A DNA stretch of 64,000 nucleotides. It comes from Terripilifer ovatus (GTDB lineage: Bacteria; Pseudomonadota; Alphaproteobacteria; Rhizobiales; Beijerinckiaceae). Under the pieces are notes generated by a model that searched no databases, was not told the DNA's origin, and worked only from the letters and a program-made list of their open reading frames with translations. The stretch's first letter is position 1. Each line of letters starts with the position of its first letter. Location: the NCBI GenBank assembly GCA_029222685.1, contig JARHVB010000010.1:496001-560000 (forward strand), read 5' to 3'. The position numbers and the translations under genes are program-made. Of the stretch, positions 1 through 8,754 are shown piece by piece.

Positions 1-1
1 T

Positions 2-706
2 GAAGCCGACCGCATCGGCCGCACGATCAATTCCGTGCGCTCACTGGTTGACGAAGTCATCGTCGTCGATTCCGGTTCCACCGACGGCACGCAGATGATC
101 GCCGAAAATCTCGGCGCGCGTGTCGTCGAACATAAATGGGAAGGTTACGGGCCGCAGAAGCGTTTTTCCGAGGATCAGTGCCGGCACGATTTCGTGCTCA
201 ATCTCGATGCCGACGAATGGCTGCCCGATGCGCTGCGCACGGAACTGCGCGGCATTCTCGCTCAGGAGAAAATGCCGGCTTCATCTTTCTTCATGAAGAT
301 GACCATGGTCTATCCGAAGCGCGACAAGCCGCATCTCTTCGCCGACGCCCACAACTACATCCGTCTCTACGACAAGACGAAGACGCGCTTCGCCGACTCC
401 CTGGTCCATGACGCAGTGCCGCCGACGCCGGATGTGATGCAGTTGCGCCTGCCTGCCTATCATCAATCGTTCCGCTCCATCGCCCACCTGGTGCGCAAGG
501 AGATCGGCTACTACGAATTGCAGAAGCTCGAGAAGAAGAAGAACAAGCCGCTGATGGTGGTGCGGATCTTCACCGAGATCCCGTGGCAGTTCATCAAATT
601 CTATGTCATTCGCGGCCATATGTTCGGCGGCTTCTACGGTTTCATTCTTTCCGTCGCGATCGCCTTCATGCGCTGGATGCGGCTGCTCATCTTGTTGGGT
701 TATTAG
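2..706 (+). CDS. Glycosyltransferase family 2, WaaE/KdtX-like (5' truncated)
   Basis: The reading frame is open from the first bases, so the N-terminus lies outside the window. The visible part begins at the conserved N-E-A-x-R-I-like region and contains VDSGSTDGT and LNLDADEWL, the nucleotide-sugar and metal-binding (DxD-type) motifs of GT-A family 2 enzymes. The C-terminal 50 residues are hydrophobic and basic, as in lipopolysaccharide core glucosyltransferases of the WaaE/KdtX type. It probably acts at the inner membrane in LPS or polysaccharide assembly; the sugar donor and acceptor cannot be told from sequence. A GST gene follows 75 bases downstream on the same strand. Confidence 0.85.
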   Translation, partial: EADRIGRTINSVRSLVDEVIVVDSGSTDGTQMIAENLGARVVEHKWEGYGPQKRFSEDQCRHDFVLNLDADEWLPDALRTELRGILAQEKMPASSFFMKMTMVYPKRDKPHLFADAHNYIRLYDKTKTRFADSLVHDAVPPTPDVMQLRLPAYHQSFRSIAHLVRKEIGYYELQKLEKKKNKPLMVVRIFTEIPWQFIKFYVIRGHMFGGFYGFILSVAIAFMRWMRLLILLGY

Positions 707-781
707 GGCACCGATGCCTCCTGCCGTAAATTGGCAGCACTGGCCGGTTAGTGAAAGACTTGTCCGCACGGAGGAGACGTC

Positions 782-1423
782 ATGGCGCGTAAAATCACCT
801 TCTATCATTCGCCGCAAAGCCGTTCAGGCGGCGTTCGCATTTTGCTCGAAGAGCTTGGCGCGGACTACGACATGCATGTGCTGAGCCTGAAGGCCGGCGA
901 GCAGCGCCAGGCCGGCTATATGGCGGTAAATCCGATGGGCAAGGTACCGGCCATCGCGCACAATGGTGCACTGGTGACGGAGCAGGGCGCCATCTTCCTC
1001 TATCTTGCCGATCTTTATCCCGAGGCGGGTTTCGCGCCGGGCCTCGGCGATCCGCTGCGCGGGCCGTATCTGCGCTGGCTGTTCTTCTACGGCTCCTGCT
1101 TCGAGCCGGCGCTGATCGACCGCGCCATGCAGCGCGAGCCGGCGCGACCGTCCATGTGTCCCTATGGCGACTACGATACGATGATGAAGACCGTGACCGA
1201 TCAACTGGCAAAAGGGCCTTATCTGCTCGGCGAAAAGATCACCGCCGCCGATCTTCTGTGGGGCACGGCCCTGCAATGGACGACATCGTTCAAGCTGGTG
1301 CCCGAGACGCCGGTCATCATGTCCTACATCGAGCGGATCAAGAACCGGCCGGCCGTGCAGCGCGCCACGGCCGCTGATACCGAACTCGCCGCCAGGCAGG
1401 AAGCCGCCGCGAAATCGGCCTGA
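782..1423 (+). CDS. Glutathione S-transferase family protein
   Basis: A 213-residue protein of normal cytosolic GST length. The N-terminal thioredoxin-like half has the SPQSRSGGVRILLEE segment, where a Ser or Tyr would activate glutathione, and a cis-proline region N-P-M-G-K-V-P-A with E-Q-G-A-I, the glutathione gamma-glutamyl contact. The C-terminal half is helical. GAGGAG lies seven bases before the ATG. It would conjugate or reduce electrophiles with glutathione in the cytoplasm; the physiological substrate is unknown. It is followed by a TAXI receptor gene, with no obvious functional link. Confidence 0.88.
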   Translation: MARKITFYHSPQSRSGGVRILLEELGADYDMHVLSLKAGEQRQAGYMAVNPMGKVPAIAHNGALVTEQGAIFLYLADLYPEAGFAPGLGDPLRGPYLRWLFFYGSCFEPALIDRAMQREPARPSMCPYGDYDTMMKTVTDQLAKGPYLLGEKITAADLLWGTALQWTTSFKLVPETPVIMSYIERIKNRPAVQRATAADTELAARQEAAAKSA

Positions 1424-1497
1424 CGAATATCGGGCCGCCTTTTTGCCAATTTATGATAGTCTGCTCCGGCGAGACATTTGATACGGACGGCAGTCAT

Positions 1498-2931
1498 ATG
1501 GCGGGAATTCGCGGAAGAGCAGGCCGTACCTTGCGATTGGTCGGCGTCCTCTTCGGGATGCTGGTCATCGCCGCGGGCGGCACACTGGCCGCCTCCTACT
1601 GGCTGTACAAGCCGCGGGTCCTGGTGTTCGCGGCCGGTCCCGAGGGCAGCGCCTATTATCGCTTCGCCCAGAAGTTGGCGGAAACGGTCGCCGCCAACAG
1701 CCGCTCCATACGGATCAGCGTGCAGGCGACGGAGACACCGCTTGCCGCGATCACCCGCCTCGGCAAACTCGACGCCGATATCGCGATCGGCCGCACCGAC
1801 CAGAAGTTTCCCACCACCGCGCGCACGGTCGCCGTACTCGAACACGATGTCGTGGTGCTCGTCGCGCCGAAAGCGTCGAAGATCACGTCGCTGGCATCGC
1901 TGCGTGGCCGTAAAGTCGCGGTGACCGGTCCCGATGGACAGAACGAAGCCTTCGCCAAACGTCTGTTCGAGGCGATGCAGATCCCGCACTCAGCCTATTC
2001 TTTGCAGACAGTACCTGCCGACATGCGCTTCGACCGGCTGATCGCGCAGCCGGGAGCACAGGCCATCGCACCGGCCGGGCCGCAGCCTGCCTATCATGCT
2101 GTTCTGGCGATCGGCCCGCGCTCGCAGTTCGATACGAGATCACGGGTCGATCAGCCCGATCGCCGTCCGGCGCTCAACCTCGAAGTGCAGGGTCTTGAAG
2201 ATGCCAAGGCCATCGAACGGCGCGTGCCGGGCGTCTATGCCGAGACGGTGGAGGCCGGCACCTTGACCTCCTCACCGAAATGGCCGCCGGAGGATATCGA
2301 GACCATCGCGCTCTATCACGAACTGCTCGTCAACCGCATGCCGTCGGCGGTGGCAACCGAATTGACGCGCATGGTGTTCGAGAACAAGGAGGAGCTGGGG
2401 CTCGACCGGGAATTCGCGACGCGCATCGAACCGCCGGAAACCGACAAGGGCGAATATGTCATCGCCCATCAGGGCGCGGTCGATTATTTCAACGGCGACG
2501 TGAAGGGCTTCCTCGATCGCTACAGCGACTTCATCTACATCGGCACGTCGATCCTCGGCGTTGTCGGATCGCTGGTCTACGGGCTTTATTCCTGGACGAC
2601 GAAGACGGACCCGGTGAAATCCAGCCTGCTCGCACGCGACCTGCTGATCATCGCCGAAAAGGTCGACGGCATCGACACGCTCGACGCGCTCGACAAGACC
2701 GAAGACGAGCTGGAACGCGCGCTCAAGGATGTGCTGGTGGGCCTGCAGGAAAACCGCTTCTCGGCGGAAGGGCTCGACGTGCTGCGTCTCGCCTATGATC
2801 ACTCGCACAAGGCGATCGCCGCCCGCCGCCGCGTGCTCATCCGCAACGACCGCGAAGCCGCCAGGAAACTGGCGCTGCAGGCGGCTGCGGAGCAGGCGGA
2901 CAATGTGCTGCCGCTGCAGCCGCGGCAGTGA
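1498..2931 (+). CDS. TAXI family TRAP transporter solute-binding protein
   Basis: The protein starts with a basic stretch and one hydrophobic segment (about residues 12-35). The TAXI periplasmic receptor fold follows, recognisable from A-G-P-E-G-S-A-Y-Y and LASLRGRKVAVTGPDGQ. A second hydrophobic helix near residues 340-360 (YIGTSILGVVGSLVYGLYSW) precedes a helical cytoplasmic tail. This two-helix, membrane-anchored, roughly 475-residue architecture is longer than classical TAXI receptors and is common in Bradyrhizobium relatives. No TRAP membrane genes (DctQM) lie nearby, so the transport role is inferred. An upstream in-frame ATG at 1453 would add 15 non-signal-like residues, so I prefer 1498. 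Confidence 0.8.
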   Translation: MAGIRGRAGRTLRLVGVLFGMLVIAAGGTLAASYWLYKPRVLVFAAGPEGSAYYRFAQKLAETVAANSRSIRISVQATETPLAAITRLGKLDADIAIGRTDQKFPTTARTVAVLEHDVVVLVAPKASKITSLASLRGRKVAVTGPDGQNEAFAKRLFEAMQIPHSAYSLQTVPADMRFDRLIAQPGAQAIAPAGPQPAYHAVLAIGPRSQFDTRSRVDQPDRRPALNLEVQGLEDAKAIERRVPGVYAETVEAGTLTSSPKWPPEDIETIALYHELLVNRMPSAVATELTRMVFENKEELGLDREFATRIEPPETDKGEYVIAHQGAVDYFNGDVKGFLDRYSDFIYIGTSILGVVGSLVYGLYSWTTKTDPVKSSLLARDLLIIAEKVDGIDTLDALDKTEDELERALKDVLVGLQENRFSAEGLDVLRLAYDHSHKAIAARRRVLIRNDREAARKLALQAAAEQADNVLPLQPRQ

Positions 2932-3177
2932 TCGTCAGGTGATTGCCCGGTGAACGACCCATCGTTCAGAGCAGCGTTCTAACGAAATTTTGCGGACAGC
3001 ACGATTTTAGGTAGCGATTGACGCTGGATCGGTCTGGACCGCTATACGTGCGGGTGTGAGGCGACATCTATGCGCGCCGTCAAAACTTCTGAAAGTTGAA
3101 GCGCGAATGAGACAAGTCTTCCAATCAGTATGGTGAGTTTGGTAAAATGATCCTTTCAATGACGAAAGGATAGATTT

Positions 3178-3357
3178 TTGAAACCCGCCCCTTTGAGCGG
3201 CATCGCAATTGATGTCTACAATGACGGCCTCGCCCGCGTGATCAGCAACAACCCAGAGTTTCGAAGTTATCGCGTAATCTGGTGGTCCGGGCGGCTGTGT
3301 ATTTCAGCCGGCCCCGATAGTGAGCGCGTCGCAGTTCTTGTGAAGATGTCAGCGTAG
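3178..3357 (+). CDS. Small hypothetical protein (59 aa)
   Basis: A short frame reading from a TTG preceded by AAAGGA about nine bases upstream. The translation is well mixed in composition, with SYRVIWWSGRLCISAG near the middle, and does not look like a shadow of another gene. No family is recognised. It sits at the edge of a patch of small orphan genes between the TAXI receptor and erpA. The start codon is uncommon and the call is tentative. Confidence 0.3.
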   Translation: MKPAPLSGIAIDVYNDGLARVISNNPEFRSYRVIWWSGRLCISAGPDSERVAVLVKMSA

Positions 3358-3363
3358 GACAAT

Positions 3364-3723
3364 CTATAGCGCGTCCAGGCTGGCAAGAAATTTTCCCGCG
3401 GTGAGAATTGGCTGATCCCAGAGAAGGGAGCTTCCTACCAAGAAGCGTGCGGCTCCCGTTAATGTCGGTTTGAAGTCTGGCGGCGTCATGTTCGCTTCGC
3501 CCGCCCCGATAGGCCTGATGATTGTTTCGAAATAGAAACCTTCGTGTACAAGCTGCATGCGCTTGAGCGCCGGAAGTTTCTGGATGTCGAATGGTTTCGG
3601 AAGTGTCCATGAACCGGCCCAACTCGGCTCCGGCAAAAGGTGCTGGCAACCTTCACGGAACGCTCCCATGGCATGGTCGATCTGTCCGTCGCTATTGACC
3701 CAAGTGACGATGTTCTCGACCAT
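3364..3723 (-). CDS. Hypothetical protein (119 aa)
   Basis: A 119-residue soluble protein without signal peptide or membrane segments. It begins MVENIVTWVNSDGQ and is rich in Trp and Pro. I do not recognise a family. It is the first of four minus-strand small genes (3364-4518) that probably arrived together, since a frameshifted phage-type gene lies just beyond them. The opposite-strand frames here are less protein-like. A shorter start at an internal Met is possible. Confidence 0.45.
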   Translation of the reverse strand: MVENIVTWVNSDGQIDHAMGAFREGCQHLLPEPSWAGSWTLPKPFDIQKLPALKRMQLVHEGFYFETIIRPIGAGEANMTPPDFKPTLTGAARFLVGSSLLWDQPILTAGKFLASLDAL

Positions 3724-3780
3724 TTTGGACGACCCTACTTGCCTTGACGCCTATCCGAATGTGGCCGATCCAATCCAACG

Positions 3781-3996
3781 CTATAATTCCACCGGCCGCG
3801 CCGTCGGCGGCAGCAATTCGATTTCCTCGCAATTGACGTCAAACTTCAATGCCAGAACCGGCAGGCAGATTACATAGCAGATGTTGGGGTTCGCGGTGTC
3901 CTCATACGCCGAGACATCGGCCGTATCTGGGTTCCGAAGCGCATGTGACCTGACATCAATCAGCATTTGTATGCGGGATTTGAAGATTTTCGCCAT
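3781..3996 (-). CDS. Hypothetical protein (71 aa)
   Basis: A 71-residue soluble protein beginning MAKIFKSRIQML, with a conserved-looking YEDTANPNICYVICLP region in the middle. No family is recognised. The start is 11 bases from the 3' end of the nucleotidyltransferase gene at 4008-4340, on the same strand, which suggests co-transcription with it. Two Cys in the central segment are the only distinctive residues. Confidence 0.45.
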   Translation of the reverse strand: MAKIFKSRIQMLIDVRSHALRNPDTADVSAYEDTANPNICYVICLPVLALKFDVNCEEIELLPPTARPVEL

Positions 3997-4007
3997 AGTG
4001 TGTTTCT

Positions 4008-4340
4008 TTACTCCTCAGTGCCGCGCGTCCAAAGGCAGACGCCGCCAATTCGTGGGTCAAACCGAAGGTTTGGAATATCGTCACGCCAGGGAACAAGGCT
4101 GATAGGCGAAGAAATCAGCGCCGACAGCTCTTCCTTCCACTTATCGAATTCGAAGAAGTACTCGACGAACGGTAAATCGTCGGGGCCAGTCCTTGGCATC
4201 AGTTCCAAGGCGATGTCCACATCGCTGTCTGGGCGCGGGGCATCTCGCGCTCGGCTTCCAAACAGCCAGAGAGCGTAAACCGCCCAATGATCTGAAGCCC
4301 AATTGCGCAGCTTGGAAATGCGTTCACTGGACAATTGCAT
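4008..4340 (-). CDS. MNT-type nucleotidyltransferase domain protein
   Basis: A 110-residue protein with the minimal nucleotidyltransferase signature: LWLFGSRARDAPRPDSDVDI, i.e. GSRA-R followed by the SDVDI metal-binding acidic pair. Proteins of this size are often the MNT antitoxin of HEPN/MNT toxin-antitoxin pairs, which can poly-adenylylate the partner toxin. No HEPN toxin is recognisable next to it: the neighbouring 71-residue protein lacks the R-x4-6-H motif. It may therefore be an orphan or serve another role. It lies in a small-gene patch with a phage remnant. Confidence 0.72.
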   Translation of the reverse strand: MQLSSERISKLRNWASDHWAVYALWLFGSRARDAPRPDSDVDIALELMPRTGPDDLPFVEYFFEFDKWKEELSALISSPISLVPWRDDIPNLRFDPRIGGVCLWTRGTEE

Positions 4341-4416
4341 CTGATCGCCCTCGTGGCCGAACGGCGCTAGCAGAAAATGCGAACGAGGCCCGACATGACG
4401 CCGGACCCCGCCGCAT

Positions 4417-4518
4417 TTAAATCATGAAGAAGCCTACAAACGTGGCCAGCACCCACAGGCACTTTTCCACGTTCAAAGCGATCTTCACTTCGACACTGAT
4501 CTGAGGTTTCTTGCGCAT
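4417..4518 (-). CDS. Small membrane-anchored peptide (33 aa)
   Basis: A 33-residue frame with a purine-rich ribosome-binding site (GAGGGA) about nine bases before its ATG. The first half is polar (MRKKPQISVEVKIAL) and the second half is one hydrophobic helix (CLWVLATFVGFFMI) ending directly at TAA. A polar N-terminus with a C-terminal single span suggests a small tail-anchored membrane peptide. No family is recognised and the peptide is short, so the call is moderate. Confidence 0.4.
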   Translation of the reverse strand: MRKKPQISVEVKIALNVEKCLWVLATFVGFFMI

Positions 4519-4894
4519 GGCGCTTGTTCCCTCGGACCACGGGCCCGCAATCCGTAAAGGAGAGCGATTTCACGTCCTGTCGAACAGTTAGACCGTGTTC
4601 ACAGGTGCACCGGTTCGCTTTCGACGTTCATGACCGTCTCCGGCGACCCCACGTCGCTATCCCGGTGGGCTCTAGTGCGGTATCCCTTTTGAAGGGGCGC
4701 AAGAAAGTCCGGGCAGTGGGCTGCGAAGGTCTCGCGCCATGTCCCCCGATTGCGAATCGGGGATGGTTAGCGTCCCCACCCCACGAATTTGCGGCGAAGT
4801 ACATATGGCGTCTATCCCAATCCGCTAGTTCCGCACAGGTTTGGTTGTACCCAAATCGGCGGTAAATCGCAGCCAAAATAGATAGGAACTAGAA
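4519..4894. other. Gene-poor stretch, no supported gene
   Basis: About 375 bases without a frame I can support. It contains a hairpin near 4744-4762 (CCCCGATT, GCG, AATCGGGG). The frames present have Arg/Pro-rich low-quality translations. Confidence 0.5.
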
Positions 4895-5315
4895 ATGCGC
4901 CCGAAGGGGCTGCCTAAGACCGGCGGTAGAACGAAGGGCAGCAAAAACAAGGCGACGCGCCAAGGAGCGCGCCATCGCAAAGTCTGGCCTGACGCCATTA
5001 GAATACATGCTAAAAGTCATGCGGAATCCGAAGGCTCCAGACGCCCGCCGGGACGACATGGCGAAGGCGGCCGCTCCCTATGTCCATCCGAAGCTGGCGG
5101 CGGTCCAATACACCGGGCAGGGCGGCGGTCCGATCCAGACCGTGGACCTGTCGAAACTGGACGAACAGATTGCAGCGCTCGCATCTCTCTACGGCCCGCT
5201 TGCCGGAGCCGGCTGCGAGCCGAGTGGAGCCTGTGCACGGGCAACCGAAGAACAAGCAAGCGGCAGGCCGAAGCAATGGCAGTGCGCTAGTTACGTGTCA
5301 CGCTCCTTGAACTAA
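4895..5315 (+). pseudogene. Phage-type DNA-packaging-like protein, frameshifted
   Basis: The frame at 4895 begins MRPKGLPKTGGRTKGSKNKAT, a start typical of small phage or prophage proteins that precede terminase genes. It then becomes Arg-rich nonsense. Removing one G near 4964-4970 (CAAGGAGCG read as CAAGAGCG) joins it to the frame that continues SGLTPLEYMLKVMRNP, then MAKAAAPYVHPKLAAVQYTG and TVDLSKLDEQIAAL. The gene is therefore a broken copy of one protein of about 130-140 residues. No other phage structural genes or integrase lie nearby, so it is an isolated remnant. The family assignment is from memory of similar sequences. Confidence 0.6.
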
Positions 5316-5365
5316 GATCGGTACCTGTGACCCGTAGGGTCCGACGGGCGATTGCTACAGTGCAT

Positions 5366-5584
5366 TCATCGTGGTTGCCGAGCCAGCCATGAGAACGCAT
5401 AGCCCAGGCCCAGTCCGGTAACGGCGGCTATCAATGCTGCGGGAAGATAGGAGCGCGGAAGGTAGTCATCGACCGGGAATTCGAAAATAGGCCCGATCCC
5501 CCAAGCCAGTGAATAGATGAGAGCGATGGATCCGATCGCAGTGTGAACGACGCTTAATACCCACAAAGCTTTCTTGAGAAACAT
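5366..5584 (-). CDS. Small membrane protein with two predicted spans (72 aa)
   Basis: A 72-residue protein with two hydrophobic helices: LWVLSVVHTAIGSIALIYSL near residues 7-26 and LPAALIAAVTGLGLGYAFSW near 47-66. They are separated by a short loop with acidic residues (FPVDDYLPRSY), and the C-terminus is basic. The orientation is probably both termini in the cytoplasm. No family is recognised. It lies between the phage remnant and erpA with the same orientation as erpA, 102 bases downstream of it. Confidence 0.55.
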   Translation of the reverse strand: MFLKKALWVLSVVHTAIGSIALIYSLAWGIGPIFEFPVDDYLPRSYLPAALIAAVTGLGLGYAFSWLARQPR

Positions 5585-5686
5585 ATGGTCGGGAACCCAG
5601 GCAGGTTTGCAGCCATCAACGGCCCAATGCGCCGGGTGGTTCCCAAGGACTTGTTTGTTCGTGTGGATTCAACGAATGCGACTAGC

Positions 5687-6049
5687 TCACACCGTGAAGC
5701 TCGTCCCGCAGCCGCAGCTTGCGGTGGCGTTGGGGTTGTCGATCTTGAAAGACTGGCCGATCAGGTCGTCGACGAAGTCGATCCGTGCGCCCTTGAGGAA
5801 ATCGACAGAGACCGGATCGACCAGCACCTGAACGCCGTCTTTCTCGATCACATGATCGTCGTCGGCCTTCTGGGTTTCGATCTCGAAGGCATATTGAAAG
5901 CCCGAGCAGCCGCCGCCCTTCACCGCGACCCGCAGCATTGCGCCGGAGGCCTCTTTGGCGAGAATCTGCGAAACCCGTTTCGCCGCCCGGTCGGTGACGA
6001 CCGGCAGATCGGGGGGCGCAACCACGTTGGCGTCGAGAGTGTTGGTCAT
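5687..6049 (-). CDS. erpA: Iron-sulfur cluster insertion protein ErpA
   Basis: A 120-residue A-type Fe-S carrier. The three cluster ligands are present: Cys48 in KGGGCSG and the C-terminal Cys112 and Cys114 in SCGCGTSF. It also has the family's DPVSVDFLKGARIDFVDD region. ErpA receives clusters from the Isc/Suf scaffold and hands them to apoproteins, including isoprenoid synthesis enzymes and respiratory complexes. It is divergent from dgt, with 45 bases between their starts, a pairing common in Rhizobiales. The ATG at 6049 gives the usual length for the family. The frame stays open far upstream only because of GC bias over dgt. Confidence 0.93.
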   Translation of the reverse strand: MTNTLDANVVAPPDLPVVTDRAAKRVSQILAKEASGAMLRVAVKGGGCSGFQYAFEIETQKADDDHVIEKDGVQVLVDPVSVDFLKGARIDFVDDLIGQSFKIDNPNATASCGCGTSFTV

Positions 6050-6094
6050 GGAATAACTTGCCTCGGCTTGGCTGCAAGATATAGGTGCTGATTG

Positions 6095-7342
6095 ATGGCG
6101 ATTCAATGGAAAGCGCACCAACCGGATGGATCGGCTGCAGGCAAGGGGGCAGGAATGGCTTCCTGGGCGGCAGACTGGCGGCGATCGCGCGGCCGGCAGT
6201 TTCCCGAAGCGCCGTCGCCGACCCGCAGCGAATTCCAGCGCGACCGCGACCGGATCATTCATTCCACCGCATTCCGGCGGCTCGGCTACAAAACCCAGGT
6301 CTTCGTGCCGCATGAGGGCGACCACTACCGAACCCGCCTGACCCATACCATCGAGGTCGCCCAGATCGCCCGCTCGCTGGCGCGCGCGCTCGGTCTTGAT
6401 GACGACCTGGCCGAGGCTCTGGCGCTGGCGCACGATCTCGGCCACACGCCGTTCGGCCATACCGGCGAGGATGCGCTGGGGGAGGTCATGGAGGCCTATC
6501 GCGGCTTCGACCACAATGCCCAGGCCTTGCGCATCGTCACCCGCCTCGAGCGCCACTATGCCCAATACGATGGCCTCAACCTGACGTGGGAGACCCTGGA
6601 AGGTCTGGTCAAGCACAACGGTCCCTTGCTGGACAAGGACGGCCGGCCGGTCGCCCGCTACGCCAAACGCGGCATTCCCATCGCCATCCTCGAATTCGAC
6701 GAGCGCATTCCGCTCGATCTGTCGAGTTTCGCCTCGGCCGAGGCCCAGGCCGCCGCTGTTGCCGACGATATCGCCTACAACGCCCACGACATCGACGACG
6801 GCCTGCGGGCAGGGTTGTTCGAACTTGCCGACCTGCGCGAAATAGCCTTTATCGACGCCCTCATCGCCGAGATCGATGCCCTGCATCCGGGCCTCGACCA
6901 GCCGCGCCTGGTGCATGAGCTGACGCGGCGCGTCATCACCCGCTTCATCGAGGATGTCATCGTCGAAGGCCATGGCCGTCTCGTCGCGGCGGGCGTGCGC
7001 AGCAGCGATGAGGTCCGCGCTCATGGCGCCACGCTCGTCGGCTTTTCGCCCGCCATGTCCGAGGTGGAACGGCAGCTTAAGGCGTTCCTGTTCGTGCACA
7101 TGTACCGTCATCCAAGAGTTGTGAAAGTGCGCAATGAAGCGCTTGCGGTGGTGCATAACCTGTTTGTCCGGCTGTTCAGCCAGCCTGGCGACATGCCGTC
7201 GGAATGGGCGGCGAGAGCGCTTGCCGCGCCGGACGACATGCGCCGCGCCCGGCTGGTCTGCGACTATATCGCCGGCATGACCGACCGTTACGCCCTGGCC
7301 GAACATAGCCGCCTGTTCGGCCAGGCGCCGTCGCTGCGCTGA
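6095..7342 (+). CDS. dgt: Deoxyguanosinetriphosphate triphosphohydrolase-like protein
   Basis: An HD-superfamily dNTPase of about 415 residues. The H...HD...D metal site is visible: His84 in RLTHTIEV, His113-Asp114 in [16 protein letters not shown], and the family signature [17 protein letters not shown] before it. These enzymes hydrolyse dNTPs to deoxynucleoside plus triphosphate and help control dNTP pools. It lacks the insertion of E. coli Dgt and matches the shorter alphaproteobacterial type. A second possible start is the ATG at 6155, which has a better AGGA ribosome site and would remove 20 low-complexity residues. Confidence 0.92.
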   Translation: MAIQWKAHQPDGSAAGKGAGMASWAADWRRSRGRQFPEAPSPTRSEFQRDRDRIIHSTAFRRLGYKTQVFVPHEGDHYRTRLTHTIEVAQIARSLARALGLDDDLAEALALAHDLGHTPFGHTGEDALGEVMEAYRGFDHNAQALRIVTRLERHYAQYDGLNLTWETLEGLVKHNGPLLDKDGRPVARYAKRGIPIAILEFDERIPLDLSSFASAEAQAAAVADDIAYNAHDIDDGLRAGLFELADLREIAFIDALIAEIDALHPGLDQPRLVHELTRRVITRFIEDVIVEGHGRLVAAGVRSSDEVRAHGATLVGFSPAMSEVERQLKAFLFVHMYRHPRVVKVRNEALAVVHNLFVRLFSQPGDMPSEWAARALAAPDDMRRARLVCDYIAGMTDRYALAEHSRLFGQAPSLR

Positions 7343-7461
7343 CGGGCGGTGGCATTTCGCAGTCACTGCTTTAAATGAAATCGATCCGGTGCTTGCGTTC
7401 AGCCGCCGTGTGCCGTGAATTTCAGGTCGGACTCGCCGATTCCCGAATTGAGGGGGCTGTT

Positions 7462-8592
7462 TTGTCGTTTCGCATGCGGGATGTCCTGGTCGGTGTGGTG
7501 GGCACGGCGGCAGGCATCGGCAAGGGCATCGGTCAGAGCGTTGTTGCGGGGGGCCGTGCCATCGCCGCGGGTTGGAGCCGGCCGCGCGAGCCGGAGCCGG
7601 AGAGTGTTCCGTTGCCGCCGCCGCTGCCGCCGGATCCCGAGCGACTGCATGTCGCCGGCCGTCCGCAGGAGCTGACCCGCCAGGCCTGGTGGGAGGTGGT
7701 GCGGGTCATCTATGCCGATGTCGCTCGCGACCGCCTGTTCCTGGTTGCCGCCGGCGTTGCCTTCTACGTCCTGCTGTCGATATTTCCGGCCATATCGGCG
7801 CTGGTGTCGATCTACGGCCTGTTCGCCGATGCCAAGGTCATCGTCAACCAGATGACGCAACTGGCCTTCGTGTTGCCGCCGGGCGCTTTCGACATCATCC
7901 GCGGCCAGGCCGACACGATTGCAAGCGCGACCCGGCCCAACCTTAGCCTGTTGGCGATCGGCAGCACCTTGCTGGCGCTGTGGAGCGCCAACGCCGGCAT
8001 GAAGTCCATGTTCGAGGCGATGAACATCATCTATGCGGAGGAGGAGAAGCGCAGCTTCCTGCGCCTCAACGCGCAATCCTTCCTGTTCACCCTCGGCGCG
8101 TTTGGCGTCTTCATCGCTGTCGTCGCCATGCTCATCGTGCTGCCGCTCATTTTCGGGCTGGTGCAGATGCAGGAAAGGTTCTGGGAGGGATTCGCGCTTC
8201 TGCGTTGGCCCGCTCTGTTCGTGGTGACGGCGATTTTCCTTACCCTCCTCAACCGTTACGGCCCCAGCCGGCCAACCCAGCGTGCCCGCTGGGCCATTTG
8301 GGGAAGCGTCTTCGGCGCCGCGGTCTGGCTGATCGTCTCCAGTATTTTTTCCTATTATCTGGCGCATTTCGGCAATTACGCAGCGACCTATGGGTCGCTG
8401 GCGACCATCGCCGGTCTGATGATGTGGCTGTGGATTTCGGCGCTGGTGGTGCTTGTCGGCGTCGAGCTCAATGTCGAGCTTGAGCAGCGCACCGCCCGCT
8501 GGGAAGCGGAGCGGGAATATGCGGAGGCGATTCGCCGCCGGGAGGCGATCCTGGAAAAACAGAATAGCCGCACGAAGCGGCTATCCCGGTAG
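7462..8592 (+). CDS. YihY/virulence factor BrkB family inner-membrane protein
   Basis: A membrane protein of about 375 residues. A Pro-rich cytoplasmic N-terminus (VPLPPPLPPDPERL) is followed by six hydrophobic segments. The family landmarks are present: LFLVAAGVAFYVLLSIFPAI in the first span, W-S-A-N-A-G-M near the middle and YGSLATIAGLMMWLWISAL near the end. The C-terminus is charged and helical. BrkB/YihY proteins were once called RNase BN; their true function is unsettled. The TTG at 7462 is preceded by AGGGGG at good spacing; the ATG at 7474 is the alternative. It follows dgt in the same direction. Confidence 0.88.
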   Translation: MSFRMRDVLVGVVGTAAGIGKGIGQSVVAGGRAIAAGWSRPREPEPESVPLPPPLPPDPERLHVAGRPQELTRQAWWEVVRVIYADVARDRLFLVAAGVAFYVLLSIFPAISALVSIYGLFADAKVIVNQMTQLAFVLPPGAFDIIRGQADTIASATRPNLSLLAIGSTLLALWSANAGMKSMFEAMNIIYAEEEKRSFLRLNAQSFLFTLGAFGVFIAVVAMLIVLPLIFGLVQMQERFWEGFALLRWPALFVVTAIFLTLLNRYGPSRPTQRARWAIWGSVFGAAVWLIVSSIFSYYLAHFGNYAATYGSLATIAGLMMWLWISALVVLVGVELNVELEQRTARWEAEREYAEAIRRREAILEKQNSRTKRLSR

Positions 8593-8619
8593 TCCGATTG
8601 TCTTGGGAACAGGGGCGGT

Positions 8620-8754
8620 TCAGACGCGCCCGAGACCACCGCGCAGAAACGGAATCACCGTCTCGAGTCCGGCATAAATCGCCGAAAACACCAGCGTTAC
8701 GCCGGCGGCGCCGACGGCAAACGTCAATTCCCGTACCAGATCAAGCTGCGGCAT
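8620..8754 (-). CDS. Small single-span membrane protein (44 aa)
   Basis: A 44-residue frame with a strong ribosome-binding site (GGGAGGAC) ten bases before ATG. The peptide starts MPQLDLVREL and has one hydrophobic helix, TFAVGAAGVTLVFSAIYAGL. The C-terminus is Gly/Arg-rich. It lies between convergent-looking brkB and divergent argS and overlaps neither. No family is recognised, but the ribosome site and clean helix argue for a real small membrane protein. Confidence 0.5.
   Translation of the reverse strand: MPQLDLVRELTFAVGAAGVTLVFSAIYAGLETVIPFLRGGLGRV

Noticed and set aside
4628-4876. An 82-residue minus-strand frame in the gene-poor stretch
   Set aside because: No ribosome site or family, and composition becomes Arg/Pro-rich; not convincing.
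5687-7366. A 559-residue minus-strand open frame covering dgt
   Set aside because: Only the erpA part at its 3' end is real. The rest is antisense to dgt and open because of GC bias.
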